Notes: generated from the letters alone by a model not told the origin. A stretch of 9,548 nt of DNA from Candidatus Neoflavobacterium equi (GCA_018065745.1 JAGHSS010000025.1:1-9548), one strand, 5' to 3'. Shown: positions 1-7,433, counted from the stretch's first letter. Program-made: numbers and translations.

Positions 1-2
1 GG

Positions 3-653
3 CATACTATTGTAAGACTGGTTAACGAAAATCAAAACCTGAATTTATTAGGAGACTTTTCTAATGCAATTGAGGCTAAAAATTGCATCAGCAATAGAGA
101 GGTAGATTTAGTTTTTTTAGATATTGAAATGCCCATAATTAATGGTTTTGATTTACTGGATGGTTTGAAGGTTAAACCTCAAGTTATCTTTATTACCTCA
201 AAATCAGAATATGCCATACGTGCTTTTGATTATTCTGCAACAGACTACTTACAAAAACCAATTACTAGAGAGCGCTTTAATGTAGCGGTCAAAAAAGCTA
301 TTGGTCTTATTTCATTGAGTAAAGAAAATTCTGAAGAGGAAAGTGCACATATATTTATCAAAAGTAATTTAAAAAAATTAAAGCTTTACATCACGCGCAT
401 CAAGTGGATTGAAGCCTATGGTGACTATGTAAAGATCATAACTGATGAGGAAAATCATTTGGTATTGTCCACAATGAAATCTTTTGAAGCAGAATTACCA
501 GCTGAGAAATTTATTAGAGTTCACAAGTCATTTATTGTCAATATTGACAAGATTGATAAATTCAACAGTAAATTTGCTGAAATTGGCGTGCATAAAATTC
601 CGCTAAGTAGAAATAAAAAAGAAGACTTGGTGAAAGCCATTGAAAATATATAG
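3..653 (+). CDS. LytTR-family response regulator, 5'-truncated by the window edge
   Basis: This is a two-component response regulator with an N-terminal receiver domain and a C-terminal LytTR DNA-binding domain. The frame is open from base 3, so the true start lies outside; 216 residues are visible and roughly 15-20 are missing. The in-frame ATG at 129 is not the start, because receiver sequence runs through it. The predicted phospho-acceptor Asp is at 120-122 in 'FLDIEMP'. The conserved Thr of 'FITSKSE' is at 195-197 and the Lys of 'YLQKP' at 255-257. The LytTR domain runs from about 351 to the end, with 'WIEAYGDYVKI' and the hallmark 'RVHKSFIVN'. Members are usually activated by a LytS-type histidine kinase and bind direct repeats upstream of their targets. 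A kinase may lie just upstream, out of view; the target genes cannot be told from here. Family assignment is very secure, the specific role is unknown. Confidence 0.95.
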   Translation, partial: HTIVRLVNENQNLNLLGDFSNAIEAKNCISNREVDLVFLDIEMPIINGFDLLDGLKVKPQVIFITSKSEYAIRAFDYSATDYLQKPITRERFNVAVKKAIGLISLSKENSEEESAHIFIKSNLKKLKLYITRIKWIEAYGDYVKIITDEENHLVLSTMKSFEAELPAEKFIRVHKSFIVNIDKIDKFNSKFAEIGVHKIPLSRNKKEDLVKAIENI

Positions 654-680
654 GCATACTGCAGATATTTAATTACAATT

Positions 681-714
681 AAAAAGGGAGGTTTTGATAA
701 ACCTCCCTTTTTTT
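681..714. terminator. Bidirectional intrinsic terminator between the LytTR regulator and priA
   Basis: A perfect 14-bp stem (arms 681-694 and 699-712) closes a TGAT tetraloop. The core is GGGAGGTTT paired with AAACCTCCC. It is flanked by A's on the left and a T run to 714 on the right, so it can work on either strand. It sits 27 bases after the regulator stop and only a few bases past the priA stop, serving both convergent genes. Confidence 0.93.
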
Positions 715-717
715 ATG

Positions 718-3168
718 CTAATAAAAATCAACGTTGATGCTGGTTTTAATGCTTCTGTAGGCGCCAATGCTTTCAAAGCTAACCAAAACCCGTGACATCC
801 TCCCCTTGATCGCTCCAAGCGGGGCGTTGTTGGGAATCTTGATTAATATGGTGCGTATGTATTCATTTCTAATTCGGTTAATTCCAGGTTCTTCAGGACC
901 TAAAATGTCCAGTTGAAGTTGGTGTTTCAAATTTTGATACAACCACAAACTCCCCTCTTTCAGTTTGTCATAATCCTTGTGTTTCAACGTCAATTTAATC
1001 AATCTGAAATACGGTGGATATTTGAAGTTTCGTCTTTCGTAAACCTGCTCCTTGTACATCCCGGTGTAATCGTTGTTCATCACCTGCTGTATAATGCTGT
1101 GGTAAGGATTGTATGTTTGAATCAGTACTTTGCCCTTTTCACCAGCTCTTCCTGCCCTACCTGCCACCTGAACCATCAATTGATACGCCCGTTCATTTGA
1201 TCTGAAATCTGGAATGTGTAACATATTGTCCGCATTCATAATTCCCACCAAATTAACGTGGTCAAAATGCAGCCCCTTTGCCAACATCTGTGTCCCAACA
1301 AGGATGTCTACTTCCCTGTTTTTAAAAGAGTCAATCAACTTTTCAAAGGCGTGTTTACCTTTGGTGGTGTCTTGATCCATACGGGCAAGCTTGGTCTCAG
1401 GAAACAGGGTATTAAGTTCCAGTTCAATCTGCTCTGTACCAAATCCTTTGGTCGTGATCTCTGTTGATGTACATGCAGGACAATGAGAAGGATTGCTCAT
1501 GGAATACCCACAATAATGACATTTAAGCAGGTATTTGCTCTTGTAATACGTTAAACTCACATCACAACTGGGACAATGAGGAACGTGACCACAGGTTTTA
1601 CACTCCACAAAAGGTGAAAATCCCCTTCTGTTTTGAAATAAAATCACCTGTTTTTTTTCCGCTAGCGTGTCAGCTATGGCGTCAATTAAGGTATCGCTAA
1701 AATGACCTTGCATGCGCTTTCTCTTTTGCTTGTCTTTGATGTCAACCAATTCAATATCAGGCAAGACTACATTTGAGAAACGTTGGTTTAAAGTTACAAT
1801 GCCATATTTCTTTTGTTCCGTGTTGAAAAAGGTTTCCACACTTGGGGTTGCAGATCCCAAAAGAACCTTTGCTTCATGAGCGTGAGCAAGAACAATTGCG
1901 GTGTCTCTGGCGTGATATCTTGGTGCCGGATCGGCTTGTTTAAAAGTTTGTTCGTGTTCTTCATCAATGACGATCAGTCCCAGATTGGAAAATGGAAGAA
2001 ACAGCGCTGACCTGGCGCCAATGACAATTCTTGCTTTTTCTGAACAGCTCAATACCTGGTTCCATACTTCAACACGTTCATTGTTGCTGTATTTGGAGTG
2101 ATAAACAGCCACCTGATTGCCAAAATAAGCAACCAAACGTTGAACCAATTGTGTGGTAAGTGCAATTTCAGGAAGCAAGTACAATACCTGTTTGCCCGAT
2201 TGCAACATTTGTTCAATCAATTTGATGTATATCTCTGTTTTGCCAGAAGCTGTGACTCCGTGCAGCAATGTAGTGTTGAAATCCTCAAATGACAGGATGA
2301 TGTCATCTAGCGCCTTTTGTTGGGCGTCACTGAGTTCAATATGGGTTTGAGTTGCATCCTTAAATGTTACCCGATCCTCCTGCAAAAAATAGGATACAAA
2401 GAATCCTTTGTCCACTATAGCTTTGATAACAGTGCTGTTACTCTCGCTTAGTTCAATCAAATCTTTAACACTAATCGGTTTTTTAGTCGTTGCCTGAAGT
2501 TGGAAGTAGCGCAGTACCACCTCCTTTTGTTTTTGAGATCTCCCCAGTTGATCAAGCAGTAATTGCAATCCATCGGCAGTCTCAAAATCAGGATGCAACT
2601 TGATGTAGCGCACCTGTTTGGGTTTGTATTTGTCAATCAGTTCATCCTCTAAAAAAATAATTCCCTTTTCAATCAAGTCTTTAACCAGAGGGAACACATT
2701 TTTTTTGCTCACAATTTTCTCCACCTCTGTAAGTCTCAGGGAAGATTGTAGTTGTAAAGCTTGATAGACCAAGTATTCATCATCTGTTAGAATAGAAATA
2801 TCCGTTGATTGATCAAAGTTATGGGTGATGAGTGTTTCGCTTTCCAGAATAAAACTAGAAGGAAGTGCTGTTTTGTAAACATCTCCCAAACCACACATAT
2901 AATAAGAAGAAATCCATTTCCACAATTTGATCTGAAAATCATTGACCAAAGGTTGTTCGTCAATGACAACTAAGATGTCTTTAGCATCATAGGTTTCAGG
3001 CTTGTTTCTGTGAACATCAACAACCAAGGCTGTATACGTTTTACTCTTGCCAAATGGAACAGCTACCCGCATACCAGGTTCAATGAAGTTAAATTCACTT
3101 TCATTGACAGCATACGTGAAGGTTTTGGGTAAGGGTAATGGTAAAATAACTTCTACAAAATGGCTCAT
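718..3168 (-). CDS. priA: Primosomal protein N', replication-restart helicase PriA
   Basis: PriA is a 3'-5' superfamily 2 DNA helicase that recognises abandoned replication forks and starts reloading of the replicative helicase. The 816-residue length fits Bacteroidota PriA. The N-terminal DNA-binding region (about 1-105) starts 'FVEVILPLPLPKTFTY'. Walker A is 'GVTASGKTE' at 304-312 (Lys310), and the DEAD-like box is 'DEEH' at 402-405. Eight cysteines for two zinc ions are all present: C523, C526, C532, C535, C550, C553, C563 and C566. Later helicase motifs are 'GTQMLAKGLHF' (625-635) and 'QVAGRAGR' (667-674). The C-terminal domain includes 'RRNFKYPPY' near 712-720. The ATG at 3168 gives the usual PriA N terminus, so I kept it. 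It converges on the LytTR gene and appears to be monocistronic, because the upstream gene ends in its own terminator. All catalytic and metal residues are intact. Identification is essentially certain. Confidence 0.98.
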   Translation of the reverse strand: MSHFVEVILPLPLPKTFTYAVNESEFNFIEPGMRVAVPFGKSKTYTALVVDVHRNKPETYDAKDILVVIDEQPLVNDFQIKLWKWISSYYMCGLGDVYKTALPSSFILESETLITHNFDQSTDISILTDDEYLVYQALQLQSSLRLTEVEKIVSKKNVFPLVKDLIEKGIIFLEDELIDKYKPKQVRYIKLHPDFETADGLQLLLDQLGRSQKQKEVVLRYFQLQATTKKPISVKDLIELSESNSTVIKAIVDKGFFVSYFLQEDRVTFKDATQTHIELSDAQQKALDDIILSFEDFNTTLLHGVTASGKTEIYIKLIEQMLQSGKQVLYLLPEIALTTQLVQRLVAYFGNQVAVYHSKYSNNERVEVWNQVLSCSEKARIVIGARSALFLPFSNLGLIVIDEEHEQTFKQADPAPRYHARDTAIVLAHAHEAKVLLGSATPSVETFFNTEQKKYGIVTLNQRFSNVVLPDIELVDIKDKQKRKRMQGHFSDTLIDAIADTLAEKKQVILFQNRRGFSPFVECKTCGHVPHCPSCDVSLTYYKSKYLLKCHYCGYSMSNPSHCPACTSTEITTKGFGTEQIELELNTLFPETKLARMDQDTTKGKHAFEKLIDSFKNREVDILVGTQMLAKGLHFDHVNLVGIMNADNMLHIPDFRSNERAYQLMVQVAGRAGRAGEKGKVLIQTYNPYHSIIQQVMNNDYTGMYKEQVYERRNFKYPPYFRLIKLTLKHKDYDKLKEGSLWLYQNLKHQLQLDILGPEEPGINRIRNEYIRTILIKIPNNAPLGAIKGRMSRVLVSFESIGAYRSIKTSINVDFY

Positions 3169-3184
3169 AAGGTGGATGTTTCTA

Positions 3185-3192
3185 CAAATATA
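3185..3192 (-). promoter_or_regulatory. Candidate priA promoter, -7 box
   Basis: Read on the - strand this is TATATTTG, an exact match to the Bacteroidota -7 consensus TAnnTTTG. It lies 16 bases upstream of the priA ATG, giving a short leader of about ten bases. The -33 position falls in the T run of the preceding terminator, so a clean TTG element is missing. Supported by position and motif only. Confidence 0.45.
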
Positions 3193-3208
3193 ATCGAATT
3201 CTTAACAT

Positions 3209-3237
3209 AAAAAAAAACACCGCTATAAAGCGGTGTT
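3209..3237 (-). terminator. Intrinsic terminator after the DUF2147 gene
   Basis: On the - strand a 9-bp stem, AACACCGCT paired with AGCGGTGTT (arms 3229-3237 and 3216-3224), has a 4-base loop and runs into nine T's (seen as A's at 3209-3217). It starts about 20 bases past the DUF2147 stop and separates that transcript from priA. There is no matching T run on the + strand side, so it looks one-directional. Confidence 0.88.
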
Positions 3238-3258
3238 CAAATTCATTATATTCAGAAA

Positions 3259-3696
3259 TTATTTAACTCTAGTCCACGTTTGTGTACGTCCAGCAAATGA
3301 AATTCCAACATATCCTCTCACGTCTAATACATCTTTATTTTTTTCATTGATTTTGATGATACAGCTGTAAGCTTTTCCTTTTTCTGGATCCGTGATAGTT
3401 CCACCACTGTATGAATCACCATCTTTTTTCATATCCTTGATGATTACCAATCCTTCAATTTTTTTTCCTTTTTCAGAACCAGAGCATTTATCGCAAGTTG
3501 CATTTTTTCTTTCAGGGTTTAAAATTTCAATAATTTTCCCTTGTAATTTTCCATTTACCTCAGTGATTTCTACAATTGATTTTGCTTTTTTAGTAGCGTC
3601 ATCAATAGTTTTCCATTTTCCGACAACGGATTGCGCTTGCATGCTACAGATTCCAACAAATAATACCATAATAATGGCTGTAAGTTGCTTTTTCAT
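3259..3696 (-). CDS. DUF2147 family secreted protein of unknown function
   Basis: A 145-residue exported protein. Residues 1-21 form a signal peptide: Lys2-Lys3, a hydrophobic core, then 'MQAQS' with likely cleavage after Ala21. The mature protein matches DUF2147: 'VVGKWKTIDDATKKAKS' near the start, a 'CDKC' pair (C68, C71), 'GGTITDPEKGKAY' (98-110), and the closing 'VRGYVGISFAGRTQTWTR'. The family is predicted to be a small lipocalin-like beta barrel in the periplasm or outer envelope; no reaction is known. C68/C71 could form a disulfide or bind a metal, which is inference. It starts 23 bases after the yihY-family stop with no terminator between, so it is probably the last gene of the nadC-yihY transcript. 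A TATATTTG box inside the upstream gene (3808-3815, - strand) could also drive it, but that may be chance. Confidence 0.93.
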   Translation of the reverse strand: MKKQLTAIIMVLFVGICSMQAQSVVGKWKTIDDATKKAKSIVEITEVNGKLQGKIIEILNPERKNATCDKCSGSEKGKKIEGLVIIKDMKKDGDSYSGGTITDPEKGKAYSCIIKINEKNKDVLDVRGYVGISFAGRTQTWTRVK

Positions 3697-3719
3697 AATG
3701 TTTGTTTTTAGAATGTTTA

Positions 3720-4652
3720 TTAATTTTTGTTTATTATATTTTTTGATCTGTAATTGTTAATCACGGCATTGATTTCAAAACCAAGTAACAAAATGATACA
3801 GTTTAACCAAATATAAATCATTAATACCAAAATCGTACCAATTGATCCATATAATTCATTATACCTTGCAAATTTAACAACATAAATACCAAAAGCATAG
3901 GAGCTAATGATCATTAAAAGAGTCGTAAATATAGCGCCAGCATTGAAAAACCCTATGTTTTTTGTTTCTCTAGTACCAAATTTAAACAACACAGAAGTAA
4001 TGCTAAAAATTAATACAATAACCAAAGCATAGCGTGCAATCTGTATGATAAGTACGTCATCTAAATTCAAATTTTGAGAAAATCCTTGGATAACGACCTC
4101 AGAAACCACTATGGCTGCAACAATGAAAATCAATAACAACGAAATCACAATGGAGATGATGATGGAAATTGCATATTGTCTGATGAAACTTCTAGAATTT
4201 TTTCCAATGTGATAAGAAGATTGAAACCCACCCAAAATAGCATTTACACCGTTGGACATTAAAAAAATGGACAATATAAATCCAGAGGACAACAAACTTT
4301 TGTAACTGTTGTGTAAAATATCTTTGATAATAGCCTCAATAGCTTCAAAAGTATTTGGGGGAACACTTTGTTCTACAAAATGTAAAAAGTCCGTCTGAAA
4401 TCCCTCCAAAGGGATGTATGGAATCAAGTTTAATATAAATAAGGCAAAAGGGAAAATGGCCATAAAGAAACTGAAAGCAATAGATCCAGCACGATATGAA
4501 AAGGCCCCTTTGGCAATACCTCCAATGTAAATCTCTAGAAATTCATAGACGCTTAACCCTTCAAGTCCTGGTATATATATCGCTTGAGCCAACAATATTA
4601 TTTTGTTGACAATGGGAATTTTTAAGAGAAAAGCTTCAATTTTATTAGGCAT
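3720..4652 (-). CDS. YihY/virulence factor BrkB family inner-membrane protein
   Basis: A 310-residue polytopic membrane protein with about six hydrophobic segments near residues 57-79, 118-140, 160-185, 205-224, 236-258 and 268-292. The family signature lies at the end: 'YNELYGSIGTILVLMIYIW' (264-282), followed by 'LLLGFEINAVINNY'. An N-terminal cytoplasmic stretch contains 'GGIAKGAFSYRAGSIAFSFF', also typical. The molecular function is unknown. The old name ribonuclease BN was a misassignment, because that activity belongs to ElaC/RNase Z. BrkB was linked to serum resistance in Bordetella. The start lies 3 bases after the nadC stop, so translation is likely coupled to nadC. The tail 'YRSKNIINKN' is Lys/Asn-rich. 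Family call is secure, function is not. Confidence 0.95.
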   Translation of the reverse strand: MPNKIEAFLLKIPIVNKIILLAQAIYIPGLEGLSVYEFLEIYIGGIAKGAFSYRAGSIAFSFFMAIFPFALFILNLIPYIPLEGFQTDFLHFVEQSVPPNTFEAIEAIIKDILHNSYKSLLSSGFILSIFLMSNGVNAILGGFQSSYHIGKNSRSFIRQYAISIIISIVISLLLIFIVAAIVVSEVVIQGFSQNLNLDDVLIIQIARYALVIVLIFSITSVLFKFGTRETKNIGFFNAGAIFTTLLMIISSYAFGIYVVKFARYNELYGSIGTILVLMIYIWLNCIILLLGFEINAVINNYRSKNIINKN

Positions 4653-4655
4653 ACA

Positions 4656-5513
4656 TTACACTGCTTTAAGGCTGAAATCCATATTGGAAACAGAGTGAGT
4701 CAAGGCTCCACAAGATACGTAATTAACTCCGCATAAGCCATATTCACGCACGGTTTCTTCATTGATACCACCAGAAGATTCTGTTTCACAGAAATCCCCA
4801 ATAAGGGCAACTGCTTTTTTGGTATCTTCATAATTAAAATTATCAATCAGAATACGATGCACCCCTGTATTTTGCATTATTTCTTTAATTTCCTCTAAAT
4901 TTCGAGCTTCGACGATGATTTTCAAATCCTTGCCGTTTTCAGCCAAATAAGCCGTGGTTTTTTCAATTGCTGCAGTAACTCCTCCAGCAAAATCAATGTG
5001 GTTGTCTTTCAACATAATCATGTCGTAAAGCGCAAAGCGATGATTCACTCCACCAGCAATTTTAACTGCCCATTTTTCCAAAGCTCTAATACCAGGTGTG
5101 GTTTTTCTAGTGTCCAAAACTTGAGCTCCAGTACCTTCTAATAAATTTACATATTTTTTTGTCTTCGTGGCAACTGCACTCATGCGCTGAATTACATTTA
5201 AAACCAAGCGTTCCGCCTTCAAAATGGATTGAGATCTCCCAGAGACATAAAAAGCAATATCTCCATGTTTTACCTCACTGCCGTCCTCCATTAAAACTTC
5301 CATTTCTAAATTAGGATCCACATATTCAAAAACGCGTTTAGCAAATGCTATTCCAGCCAAGATTCCTTGATCCTTACACAGTAATTTTGCCTTTCCTTGT
5401 GCAGATGCAGGGATGCATGCTAAGGAACTGTGATCTCCATCTCCAACATCCTCTCTGATGGCGTTGGCGATAATTAAATCCAATTCTTTTTCAAATTGTT
5501 CTTGAGTAATCAT
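4656..5513 (-). CDS. nadC: Nicotinate-nucleotide pyrophosphorylase (quinolinate phosphoribosyltransferase)
   Basis: NadC converts quinolinate and PRPP to nicotinate mononucleotide, CO2 and pyrophosphate, the step where de novo NAD synthesis yields a nucleotide. The 285 residues are a normal full length. Visible motifs are 'ERLVLNVIQRMSAVAT' (101-116), 'DTRKTTPG' (134-141), 'NHRFALYD' (157-164), 'KDNH' (169-172), 'VEA' (201-203) and 'ESSGGI' (245-250). These supply the basic and acidic residues that bind quinolinate and PRPP. The N terminus 'REDVGDGDHSS' is also standard and supports the ATG at 5513. It heads a - strand run with the YihY-family and DUF2147 genes and is divergent from the MBL-fold gene. 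No nadA or nadB is visible here. I found no clear TAnnTTTG box for it in the 100-base divergent region. Confidence 0.98.
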   Translation of the reverse strand: MITQEQFEKELDLIIANAIREDVGDGDHSSLACIPASAQGKAKLLCKDQGILAGIAFAKRVFEYVDPNLEMEVLMEDGSEVKHGDIAFYVSGRSQSILKAERLVLNVIQRMSAVATKTKKYVNLLEGTGAQVLDTRKTTPGIRALEKWAVKIAGGVNHRFALYDMIMLKDNHIDFAGGVTAAIEKTTAYLAENGKDLKIIVEARNLEEIKEIMQNTGVHRILIDNFNYEDTKKAVALIGDFCETESSGGINEETVREYGLCGVNYVSCGALTHSVSNMDFSLKAV

Positions 5514-5566
5514 TTGTTTATAATTTATGCTAATTTAATAAAATAGTTTAATAATTGAAAAGTCCG

Positions 5567-5574
5567 TAATTTTG
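5567..5574 (+). promoter_or_regulatory. Candidate promoter (-7 box) of the MBL-fold gene
   Basis: TAATTTTG is an exact TAnnTTTG match in the 100-base divergent region between nadC and the MBL-fold gene. It ends 39 bases before the ATG at 5614. The best -33 candidate is an imperfect TTTA at 5547-5550. The left arm of an inverted repeat covers most of this box. Confidence 0.4.
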
Positions 5575-5596
5575 ATGTGGACATTAAATCAAAATT
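5568..5596. repeat. Inverted repeat in the nadC / MBL-fold divergent promoter region
   Basis: Perfect 9-base arms, AATTTTGAT (5568-5576) and ATCAAAATT (5588-5596), are separated by 11 bases. A second palindromic pair, GATGTG (5574-5579) and CACATC (5599-5604), overlaps it and offers an alternative fold. Neither is followed by a T run, so it is not a standard terminator. It could be an operator or a leader structure, or simply a product of AT-rich sequence. Confidence 0.45.
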
Positions 5597-5613
5597 TTCA
5601 CATCTAATCCCTT

Positions 5614-6705
5614 ATGAGTTTAAAAATCATAACTTTTGTATGCCTTTTATTGGTGTTAGGAATCGTATACTTTCTCAATTTACCGCTGTTTGGTAAACTG
5701 CCAAACGCACATAAAGATCCACGTCTGTTAAAATCAAAAAATTACAAAGACGGCACCTTCTTTAATCAAGAAAATACACCAGCGTTGACAGAAGGGTCTG
5801 GATATCTTGAAGTTTCAAAGAATTTTTTCTTCAATGACAACCCAAATAAAATACCAAATCACATTCCAGCAATGCCAGTTGATTTAAAGAATTTACCTGA
5901 AGAAAATCTACTGATTTGGTTTGGACATTCCAGCTATCTCTTAAAAATTGACGGGTTGATATATGTTGTTGACCCTGTGTTTTCAGGCAGCGCCTCCCCC
6001 ATTCCAGGCAACGTCAAAGCCTTTGAAGGGACGCAGATTTACAATCTGACAGATTTAAAAAAGATTGATTTTTTGATCATCACGCATGATCACTACGACC
6101 ATTTGGATTATCAAACAGTTAAAGAAATAAAACCATTGGTAAATAAAGTCATTTGTGGCTTGGGCGTTGACGCACACTTTTTACATTGGGGATATGCCAA
6201 AGAGGACCTTATCGTTTTAGATTGGGAGGAGTCAAGTATGCTCAGTCAAGACGCTAAAATCACGGCTACCACAAGCAGGCATTTTTCAGGAAGAACATTT
6301 AAAAGAAATTCCGCACTCTGGTGTTCTTATGTTTTAGAAACAGCCGGATTAAAATTATATATTGGTGGAGACAGTGGTTACGGCAAACACTTTGCAGCAA
6401 TAGGACAAAAATACGGACCTTTTGATTGGGCCATATTGGAAAATGGGCAATACAACAAAGACTGGAAATACATACACATGATGCCAGAGGAAGTTTTGAT
6501 GGCTCAACAGGATTTAGGTGCTAAAAAATTAGTACCCGTTCACAGTGGTAAATTTGCACTCGCCACCCACGATTGGAATGAACCTTTGTTGAAAATCACA
6601 GAACTCAATGAAAAAGCACCAATAAAACAGCAATTGATGACGCCAAAGCTTGGAGAGCTTGTATATTTAAATAAAGATCAGGTATTTGAACAATGGTACA
6701 AATGA
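5614..6705 (+). CDS. Membrane-anchored metallo-beta-lactamase-fold hydrolase (COG2220, NAPE-PLD-like)
   Basis: A 363-residue zinc-dependent hydrolase. Residues 4-21 form one hydrophobic N-terminal segment without a lipobox, suggesting a signal anchor. The MBL fold begins around 98 with 'LLIWFGHSSYLLKIDG'. The metal motif HxHxDH is 'THDHYDH' (H158, H160, D162, H163). Further likely ligands are H223 in 'SRHFSGR', D253 in 'GGDSGYGKHF' and H310 in 'VPVHSGKF'; 'HMMPEE' at 288-293 is also a family feature. This set resembles N-acyl-phosphatidylethanolamine phospholipase D and bacterial RomA/UlaG-like proteins more than true beta-lactamases. A phosphodiester substrate, possibly a lipid, is inference; the substrate is unknown. 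It stands alone on the + strand, divergent from nadC and convergent with the DJ-1/PfpI gene, ending in a shared terminator. Metal residues are complete, so it should be active. Confidence 0.92.
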   Translation: MSLKIITFVCLLLVLGIVYFLNLPLFGKLPNAHKDPRLLKSKNYKDGTFFNQENTPALTEGSGYLEVSKNFFFNDNPNKIPNHIPAMPVDLKNLPEENLLIWFGHSSYLLKIDGLIYVVDPVFSGSASPIPGNVKAFEGTQIYNLTDLKKIDFLIITHDHYDHLDYQTVKEIKPLVNKVICGLGVDAHFLHWGYAKEDLIVLDWEESSMLSQDAKITATTSRHFSGRTFKRNSALWCSYVLETAGLKLYIGGDSGYGKHFAAIGQKYGPFDWAILENGQYNKDWKYIHMMPEEVLMAQQDLGAKKLVPVHSGKFALATHDWNEPLLKITELNEKAPIKQQLMTPKLGELVYLNKDQVFEQWYK

Positions 6706-6731
6706 AAAAAGCAACCCTAGAGGTTGCTTTT
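6705..6731. terminator. Bidirectional intrinsic terminator between the MBL-fold and DJ-1/PfpI genes
   Basis: A 10-bp stem, AAAAGCAACC (6707-6716) and GGTTGCTTTT (6722-6731), has a 5-base loop. It starts at the MBL-fold stop codon. On the - strand it runs into six T's (A's at 6705-6710), which suits the convergent DJ-1/PfpI gene ending at 6752. On the + strand the T run is only four, so it may be weaker that way. Confidence 0.88.
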
Positions 6732-6751
6732 CTATTTTGATACATCCCTAC

Positions 6752-7330
6752 TTAAAAAGAAAATTTCAGTCCTAAAAGGGAATAGAATTCTTTTAAAATG
6801 GCTGGGTGTCCAGGCCATGCAGGAGATGTTGTTAGGTTGCCGTCTGTATAAGCTTGATCAGCTGGGATGTCTTGATACAATCCACCAGCAAGCGTTACTT
6901 CAGGTCCACAAGCAGGATATGCAGTCAATTTTCTACCGTTCAATACCTGAGCAGCAGTCAAGATTTGAATCCCGTGACAAATGGCAGCAACAGGCTTATT
7001 CGTGTCAAAAAAGTGTTTTGTATACTCCAATACTTTTTTGTTTAAGCGGATGTACTCTGGAGCTCTTCCTCCACAAACATACAATCCAGCGTATTCATCT
7101 AAAACTACAGCGTCAAAATTTTTATTGATTACAAAATTGTGTCCCGGAGTTTCAGCATAGGTTTGAAAACCTACAAAGTCGTGTATTGCCGTTGCAATCA
7201 CATCCCCTTTTTTCTTATCTGGGCACACAACATCTACTTCAAAACCAACAGACAGTAACGCCTGAAATGGAACCATGATTTCATAATCTTCTACAAAATC
7301 TCCAGCTAGCATTAATATTTTTTTACTCAT
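6752..7330 (-). CDS. DJ-1/PfpI family protein (class I glutamine amidotransferase-like fold)
   Basis: A 192-residue single-domain DJ-1/PfpI protein. The nucleophile elbow is 'AAICHG' with Cys118 followed by His119. Glu14 in 'GDFVEDYE' is the likely acidic partner of the cysteine. Other family blocks are '[12 protein letters not shown]' (86-97), '[16 protein letters not shown]' (130-145) and '[14 protein letters not shown]' (163-176). These blocks resemble the plant DJ-1D type more than the classical PfpI protease. Relatives are reported as glyoxalase III, deglycase or chaperone; which applies here is unknown. I chose the ATG at 7330 ('[10 protein letters not shown]'). The frame extends to an ATG at 7375, but the extra 15 residues ('[15 protein letters not shown]') precede the first beta strand and look like non-coding leader. 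It converges with the MBL-fold gene and is divergent from rlmH. No signal peptide, so cytoplasmic. Confidence 0.93.
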   Translation of the reverse strand: MSKKILMLAGDFVEDYEIMVPFQALLSVGFEVDVVCPDKKKGDVIATAIHDFVGFQTYAETPGHNFVINKNFDAVVLDEYAGLYVCGGRAPEYIRLNKKVLEYTKHFFDTNKPVAAICHGIQILTAAQVLNGRKLTAYPACGPEVTLAGGLYQDIPADQAYTDGNLTTSPAWPGHPAILKEFYSLLGLKFSF

Positions 7331-7406
7331 TATAATATTATTAGTTGTTAGGTTCACTAATTTAATAAAAAACAACGTCTGAGGTGTGCATCTTTTGATT
7401 TTTTTT

Positions 7407-7414
7407 TACTTTTG
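7407..7414 (+). promoter_or_regulatory. Candidate rlmH promoter, -7 box
   Basis: TACTTTTG is an exact match to TAnnTTTG and ends 19 bases before the rlmH ATG. The -33 window (about 7384-7389, GTGTGC) has no exact TTG. A long T run precedes the box. Good position, incomplete promoter. Confidence 0.45.
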
Positions 7415-7433
7415 CCAAAATATATAGAAGACC

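Noticed and set aside
129..131. ATG as the start of the LytTR regulator
   Set aside because: The frame stays open to the window edge and the upstream codons encode receiver sequence, including the phospho-acceptor Asp at 120-122.
3714..3736. Direct repeat TGTTTATTA, two copies 14 bases apart, at the end of the YihY-family gene
   Set aside because: Short and AT-only apart from one G; expected by chance in such sequence, and it overlaps a stop codon and leader with no sign of a bound factor.
3392..3760. A 122-codon + strand open frame with hydrophobic, Phe-rich content
   Set aside because: It is antisense to DUF2147 and the end of the YihY-family gene. The Phe-rich, membrane-like look comes from reading Lys/Glu-rich coding DNA backwards.
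3720..4652. Naming the YihY-family gene ribonuclease BN
   Set aside because: That name is a historical error; the protein is a polytopic membrane protein with no nuclease motif.
5614..6705. MBL-fold protein as a beta-lactamase resistance gene
   Set aside because: The zinc-ligand pattern and the GHSS, GGDSGY and HMMPEE blocks belong to the COG2220/NAPE-PLD-like group, not to class B beta-lactamases.
6724..7128. A 134-codon + strand open frame
   Set aside because: It lies antisense within the well-supported DJ-1/PfpI gene, has no recognisable domain, and its protein is a low-quality mix rich in Gln, Leu and Lys.
7331..7375. Longer DJ-1/PfpI start at 7375
   Set aside because: The 15 extra residues precede the first conserved strand, and family members begin at about '[10 protein letters not shown]'. 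I prefer the ATG at 7330.
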